A stretch of DNA of 8,561 nt from Candidatus Parcubacteria bacterium (GTDB lineage: Bacteria > Patescibacteriota > Minisyncoccia > Phycocordibacterales > UBA1006): the NCBI GenBank assembly GCA_027031875.1, contig JALVPH010000056.1, positions 1 through 8,561 on the forward strand, written 5' to 3'. The translations under genes were made by a program, and so were the position numbers. The number at the start of each line of letters is the position of its first letter. Within the stretch, counting starts at the first letter, position 1. Below are positions 4,975 to 8,561 of the stretch, one piece after another. The notes under the pieces are model-generated. The model saw only the letters and a list, made by a program, of their open reading frames with translations. It was not told the DNA's origin and did no database searches.

Positions 4975-6837
4975 CTAGTTGATAAATTCTCCCCCTCCAT
5001 TCTCTTGCATCGCTTTCTTTCGTTCCTCCTTTGCTTTCTTAATAGAGAGGAGTTGTGCAGGATCGGAGGTAATAATCTGATCCTCTGTATAGGAGGCGAT
5101 GATTTTAATTGCAACGTGCTTCAATCCCGCGAAGAAGATACCCTCTCCCACGCTCGATTCCATAAGGAGGTACTTCTCCTGATCGGTGAGACGGAACACT
5201 TCTTGAAGAGTGTCCACCGCGGAGGGAGATTGTTTTAAGAGGAGTTGGAGAGAAGAGTTCGTGATGATAGGAACTCCATACTTTGATTTTACGAAGTCTC
5301 CTACGTCCTGGGTAATTGTGGAGAGTCCAATGTAGTACTTTCGCCCTCGCTTCGCAATCATAAAGAGGAAGGAGGCAGTATCTTCTGTCTTCATCATAAT
5401 CCACGCCTCATCCACGACGAGGAGACGCTTCTTGATGTTCTTTCTCACTGCGTTCCAAATGTAGTTCGTAATGATGTACATCGCAGCTGGTTTGAGGTCA
5501 TCCTCCATATCGCGAATAGAGAAGACCACGAGCTTTTTATTGATATCTACATTAGAGGGCTGATTAATGAATCCCGACCATGTTCCGTGAGTAAACTTTG
5601 TAAGACGGGTGAGGAGTGACTCACTCCCCTCCATCGATGAGAGCACCATCTCAAAGTCGGACATAAGTGGTGGTTCAAGATCACGGTAATCGTTATCTGC
5701 AGTAATATCTTTCAACGCATAGGTTTCTGTAATTGCGCGGTCGATAATAGAATCCTCTTCTGGGGTGAGCCCTCCGAGGAGGATGCGGAAGAGTCCCACA
5801 AGGTGGATAATGTGCGATCGAAGCACATCAGCAGGATCTTCATCATCCGCAGGGACTGGAACGTCGAATGGGTTAATGTGGTGTTCTGATGAGAGGGAGA
5901 TGTTGAAGTAGCGTCCTCCCACCGCTTCCGCGAGATACTCATACTCTCGCTCAGGGTCAATCACAATCACTTCTGTTTCGAACATCATCGTTCGGAGAAT
6001 TTCAAGCTTTGTGGCGTAGGATTTCCCTGCTCCGGACGTAGCGAAGGTGACCGAATTGTAGTTTGGAAGTGAGTAGCGATCAAAGATAACGAGTCCCGAA
6101 TTTGATCGGTTAATTCCGTAGAGAATTCCCTTGTTGTCTGTGAGGTCTGATGACATAAAAGGGAAGAATGCAGAAACAGGGCCTGTGTTGAGTTTCGTGT
6201 GTACGAGGAGTTGATCATCTCCGAGAGGAGCAACGGAGAAGAATCCCTCAACTTGTTGGAAGAGAGCAGGTTTAAGGTAGATGAGCTTTGCTTCAAGGAT
6301 AGAGCGGATTTCATTCTCCACCGCAAAGAGTTCATCTTCGTCATCTCCGTAAATAGTAATGTAGAGTCCTATAGAGAAAATCTTCTCGCGCGCTTGTTGG
6401 AGTGCATCACGAAGTTGCTCTAAGTCTTGGTATGCGGTGTCGAGCACAGGATCGCGGACGAGCCCCTTCTTCTCTCGGTCCATAATTTGTGATTGCACTT
6501 CTGCAACCTTCTTCTTAAACTTTTTGAGAATTTTGTCGGTAGGAATTGGGTGAATGTGAATTGCGATATCAAACACCTTATCGAGGTTGATGATAGGAGC
6601 GAGCCACCCATCGTTGATGTAGCGTGGGTAAGCCATTACGAAGAAGGTCTTCGCGAATTTTCCAGAGATTTTGAGATGATTTGATTTTACCTCTAACGCA
6701 GCAGGCGCGAGGATATCCTGCAATTCAAGTTTCGCAGTCTGATAGATTTCCCCTGGGAGAACAGGAACTGCTGTTTTTTTAATTTCCACTTTCTCTTTTT
6801 CGTCTTTTTTTCCAAATAAGAGTGAACTCAATGACAT
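4975..6837 (-). CDS. VirB4/TraC-family ATPase (type IV secretion or pilus motor)
   Basis: VirB4-type ATPases power type IV secretion and conjugation machines from the cytoplasmic face of the membrane. The 620-residue protein has a charged N-terminus (K10-K21), an N-terminal VirB4 domain with a possible coiled coil (about 104-152), and a C-terminal RecA-like HerA/FtsK-type domain. Walker A is ATSGAGKS (266-273; the first Gly of the usual motif is Ala), Walker B is LLVVDEAW (472-479), followed by KRGRKYYIGLSTITQDV (496-512) with a conserved Gln (Q510). No transmembrane segment is evident, as expected for a soluble motor. Other secretion genes (VirB6, VirB8, VirD4, PrgI-like) are absent here, so the gene is an orphan in this window. 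CPR genomes often carry such chromosomal VirB4-like genes, whose substrate is unknown. The start at 6837 gives a natural MSLSSLLFGKK; no SD precedes it, only TAGAAT nine bases away. A HerA-like DNA-pumping ATPase is a less likely alternative. Confidence 0.88.
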   Translation of the reverse strand: MSLSSLLFGKKDEKEKVEIKKTAVPVLPGEIYQTAKLELQDILAPAALEVKSNHLKISGKFAKTFFVMAYPRYINDGWLAPIINLDKVFDIAIHIHPIPTDKILKKFKKKVAEVQSQIMDREKKGLVRDPVLDTAYQDLEQLRDALQQAREKIFSIGLYITIYGDDEDELFAVENEIRSILEAKLIYLKPALFQQVEGFFSVAPLGDDQLLVHTKLNTGPVSAFFPFMSSDLTDNKGILYGINRSNSGLVIFDRYSLPNYNSVTFATSGAGKSYATKLEILRTMMFETEVIVIDPEREYEYLAEAVGGRYFNISLSSEHHINPFDVPVPADDEDPADVLRSHIIHLVGLFRILLGGLTPEEDSIIDRAITETYALKDITADNDYRDLEPPLMSDFEMVLSSMEGSESLLTRLTKFTHGTWSGFINQPSNVDINKKLVVFSIRDMEDDLKPAAMYIITNYIWNAVRKNIKKRLLVVDEAWIMMKTEDTASFLFMIAKRGRKYYIGLSTITQDVGDFVKSKYGVPIITNSSLQLLLKQSPSAVDTLQEVFRLTDQEKYLLMESSVGEGIFFAGLKHVAIKIIASYTEDQIITSDPAQLLSIKKAKEERKKAMQENGGGEFIN

Positions 6838-6846
6838 GGTACTTGT

Positions 6847-6852
6847 ATTCTA
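6847..6852 (-). promoter_or_regulatory. candidate -10 element for the VirB4-like gene
   Basis: TAGAAT on the minus strand (6852-6847, 5/6 to TATAAT) ends nine bases before the ATG at 6837, predicting a leader of about 2-3 bases. No good -35 is visible at 16-18 bases. Confidence 0.4.
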
Positions 6853-6873
6853 CACTATTTGTGTGCTTTCCGC

Positions 6874-6879
6874 TATACT
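6874..6879 (+). promoter_or_regulatory. candidate -10 element for comM
   Basis: TATACT (6874-6879, 5/6, the same hexamer as at ruvC) ends ten bases before the preferred ATG at 6890 and four before an ATG at 6884. No clear -35 or TGn extension is visible. It sits 21 bases from the divergent -10 of the VirB4-like gene. Confidence 0.42.
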
Positions 6880-6889
6880 TGAAATGCTT

Positions 6890-8422
6890 ATGAAGTTTTC
6901 AAAACTCAATTCGGCACAACCGGATAAGCTCTCCGCATCACTCGTCTCTGTGGAAGTGGATATTTCTCGTGGCCTCCACTCATTCTCTATTGTGGGGATG
7001 GCATCAAAAGCGGTAGATGAGGCACGAGATCGTGTGAACTCTGCAATTAAGAATGCAGGCTACCAAGCACCAAAATCAAAAAATGAGAAACTCGTCGTTG
7101 CGCTCGCTCCGGCGGAATTGAAAAAGGAGGGAGCATATCACGATCTCGCAATTGCACTTGGCTACCTCCTCTCAAGTGGAGAAATTCATTTTGACCCAGA
7201 GGGGAAGCTCTTCATCGGTGAACTCTCGCTCGATGGAACGCTCAAAGCAGTGAGAGGAATTCTCCCTATCGTGCAACGTGCGAAAGAGGAGGGAATTCGT
7301 GAAGTGTTCGTTCCACGTGAGAATGCGCGAGAAGCCGCACTCATCGAGGGAATTACCATCTACCCTGCATCTCACCTGCGAGAAGTAATTGCTCACATTG
7401 ATGAGAAGCGAGAGGAAAGAGAAGAACTCACACCACAGGAGCTCACCCACATTTCGCACAAGGAAACCCACTTCCCTGTTGATTTTGCGGATATTCGTGG
7501 GCAGGAGCTCGTGAAGCGTGGGTTGGAAATTGCTGCAGTGGGAGGTCATAACGTTGTACTCTATGGACCTCCAGGAACTGGAAAAACGATGCTCGCGAAA
7601 GCGTTCATCTCCATCCTCCCTCCCCTCTCTCGTGAGGAAATTCTTGAAATTACAGGAATTCACTCGATTGCAGGAGAGCTTGGAAATGAGGAAGTGCTCA
7701 CTTACCCACCTGTACGCGCTCCTCACCACACATCGAGTTACGTATCACTCATCGGAGGAGGAACACACATTAAACCAGGAGAGATTACGCTCGCACATCG
7801 AGGAGTGCTCTTCCTCGATGAGTTTCCAGAGTTTGATCGAAAGGTGTTAGAGGCGCTCCGCCAACCGCTTGAAGATCGAGTAGTACATATCTCGCGCGCA
7901 CAAGGAACTGCGGTCTTTCCTGCGTCCTTCATCCTCATTGCCGCGATGAACCCTTGTCCTTGCGGATACTACGGATCAGAAGTGAAAACTTGCACCTGCA
8001 CTCCCTACGATATTCAGCGCTACCAGAAGAAGATTTCAGGACCAATTGTAGATCGTATTGATATTTGGCTTCCTGTGGAACACATCGATTACGAAAAACT
8101 TTCCACGAGTGAACAGCGAGAGAAAGAATCTCCAAAAATTCGCGAACGCGTGGTGCGTGCGAGAGCGTTCTCCTATAAAAGGAAAGGAGAGCGAAAGCTT
8201 AACCGTGAGATGCACGCACGTGACATCCAGGCGGAACCACTTTCAGTATCTGTAAAGCAGATACTCAACGCGAGTGCGGAGAAGATGCAACTCTCCCCTC
8301 GCGCGTACCATCGTGTGATTAAACTCGCTCGCACAATTGCGGATATGGAGCAGTCAGAGCAGATACAAGAACATCACATACTCGAAGCACTCCAATATCG
8401 CCCAAGGGAGAATGAGTTTTAG
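6890..8422 (+). CDS. comM: YifB/ComM family Mg-chelatase-like AAA+ ATPase
   Basis: ComM, studied in naturally competent bacteria, is a hexameric helicase that promotes branch migration during integration of transformed DNA. YifB relatives are widespread in non-competent species, where their role is unclear. The 510-residue product has the normal length and order: an N-terminal Lon-protease-like fold (about 1-170, with VEVDISRGLHSFSIVG and EARDRVNSAIKNAG), a central ChlI-type AAA+ domain with Walker A GPPGTGKT (226-233) and Walker B LFLDEF (307-312), then NPCPCGYYG (354-362) and GPIVDRID, and a helical C-terminal domain. Four cysteines form CxC-x9-CxC (C356, C358, C368, C370), a probable metal site kept in the family. 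I chose ATG 6890 (MKFSKLNSAQ) because family proteins begin this way; the longer start at 6836 overlaps the divergent ATG and would translate the promoter. Stop is TAG; no hairpin terminator is evident. Confidence 0.94.
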   Translation: MKFSKLNSAQPDKLSASLVSVEVDISRGLHSFSIVGMASKAVDEARDRVNSAIKNAGYQAPKSKNEKLVVALAPAELKKEGAYHDLAIALGYLLSSGEIHFDPEGKLFIGELSLDGTLKAVRGILPIVQRAKEEGIREVFVPRENAREAALIEGITIYPASHLREVIAHIDEKREEREELTPQELTHISHKETHFPVDFADIRGQELVKRGLEIAAVGGHNVVLYGPPGTGKTMLAKAFISILPPLSREEILEITGIHSIAGELGNEEVLTYPPVRAPHHTSSYVSLIGGGTHIKPGEITLAHRGVLFLDEFPEFDRKVLEALRQPLEDRVVHISRAQGTAVFPASFILIAAMNPCPCGYYGSEVKTCTCTPYDIQRYQKKISGPIVDRIDIWLPVEHIDYEKLSTSEQREKESPKIRERVVRARAFSYKRKGERKLNREMHARDIQAEPLSVSVKQILNASAEKMQLSPRAYHRVIKLARTIADMEQSEQIQEHHILEALQYRPRENEF

Positions 8423-8438
8423 TTTGTTGAGAGAAAAA

Positions 8439-8561
8439 TTATAGAGGATAGGAGAGGCGGGCGGTGGGCATGTAGGAAGGGTTGAGGGGGGTCTTGGTGC
8501 CGTCTTCGCGGGTGTGGTCGTTGATGCTGTCGGGGTGGGGGGCCGCGGCGGGCCGCTCTTT
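8439..8561 (-). CDS. 3' end of an unrecognised GC-rich gene, convergent with comM
   Basis: Read from the window edge on the minus strand, one frame is open for 40 codons and ends at TAA (8441-8439). The visible C-terminus is hydrophilic and proline-rich, ending NPSYMPTARLSYPL. Almost every third codon position is G or C, and 8451-8561 is about 71% GC by count, far above the neighbouring genes. That strong third-position bias argues the frame is truly coding, but in a genome or island with different base composition. I do not recognise the family. The stop is 16 bases from the comM stop. Either transferred DNA or a chimeric contig end could explain it. Confidence 0.45.
   Translation of the reverse strand, partial: KERPAAAPHPDSINDHTREDGTKTPLNPSYMPTARLSYPL

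Noticed and set aside
6836..6889. 18-residue N-terminal extension of ComM (ATG at 6836)
   Set aside because: It overlaps the divergent gene's start codon and the promoter candidates; family proteins begin at the MKFSKLNSAQ position.
7172..7729. 185-codon open frame antisense to comM
   Set aside because: It is a shadow frame inside a well-conserved AAA+ gene; its translation is cysteine-, histidine- and serine-rich without any recognisable domain.
8457..8550. G-quadruplex in the terminal G-rich stretch
   Set aside because: G runs exist but one loop is about 10 bases, and the G bias is explained by the third-position bias of the opposite-strand reading frame.
1..8561. CRISPR array, tRNA, rRNA, insertion sequence or toxin-antitoxin/defence locus
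   Set aside because: No regularly spaced repeats, cloverleaf, transposase motifs or terminal inverted repeats were seen; all long frames are accounted for by housekeeping or ATPase genes.

Overview
The window reads as a replication-origin neighbourhood of a small-genome bacterium. The order is ruvC, dnaN and dnaA on the minus strand, then an origin-like gap, then rpmH, rnpA and yidC on the plus strand. These are followed by a VirB4/TraC-type ATPase gene (minus) and a YifB/ComM-type AAA+ gene (plus). The dnaN-dnaA-oriC-rpmH-rnpA-yidC order is the classic bacterial origin arrangement. The moderate AT content, very short intergenic gaps, short YidC without a periplasmic domain, divergent L34 and lone chromosomal VirB4-like ATPase suggest a Patescibacteria/CPR member, perhaps a parcubacterial lineage. 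That placement is inference, since no rRNA is in view. Stop codons TAA, TAG and TGA all fit the standard bacterial code.

Layout, left to right: a partial lysine/arginine-rich gene (1-120, minus) overlaps the 3' end of ruvC (104-601, minus). A terminator and a tight promoter lie in the 58 bases between dnaN and ruvC. dnaN (660-1760, minus) is followed by a 247-base gap with many DnaA-box-like sites and a 28-base pure pyrimidine run. dnaA (2008-3357, minus) is followed by a 221-base oriC candidate with three perfect DnaA boxes and an AT-rich pyrimidine tract. rpmH (3579-3728), rnpA (3781-4137) and yidC (4181-4936) run on the plus strand. A symmetric terminator separates yidC from the convergent VirB4-like gene (4975-6837, minus). 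That gene diverges from comM (6890-8422, plus) across 52 bases. The last ~110 bases are about 71% GC and hold the 3' end of a convergent, compositionally foreign-looking reading frame.

Together the genes cover replication initiation (DnaA), processivity (beta clamp), Holliday-junction resolution (RuvC), ribosome and tRNA maturation (L34, RNase P protein), membrane protein insertion (YidC), and two DNA-related ATPases: a secretion/pilus-type motor and a ComM-type branch-migration helicase that in other bacteria supports integration of transformed DNA.

I see no wholly new multi-gene system. The most interesting signal is regulatory: several genes (ruvC, rnpA, yidC, VirB4-like, comM) lack a Shine-Dalgarno sequence and instead have a -10-like hexamer ending 6-10 bases before the start codon. 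This suggests leaderless or near-leaderless mRNAs driven by single-gene promoters packed into 40-60 base gaps.
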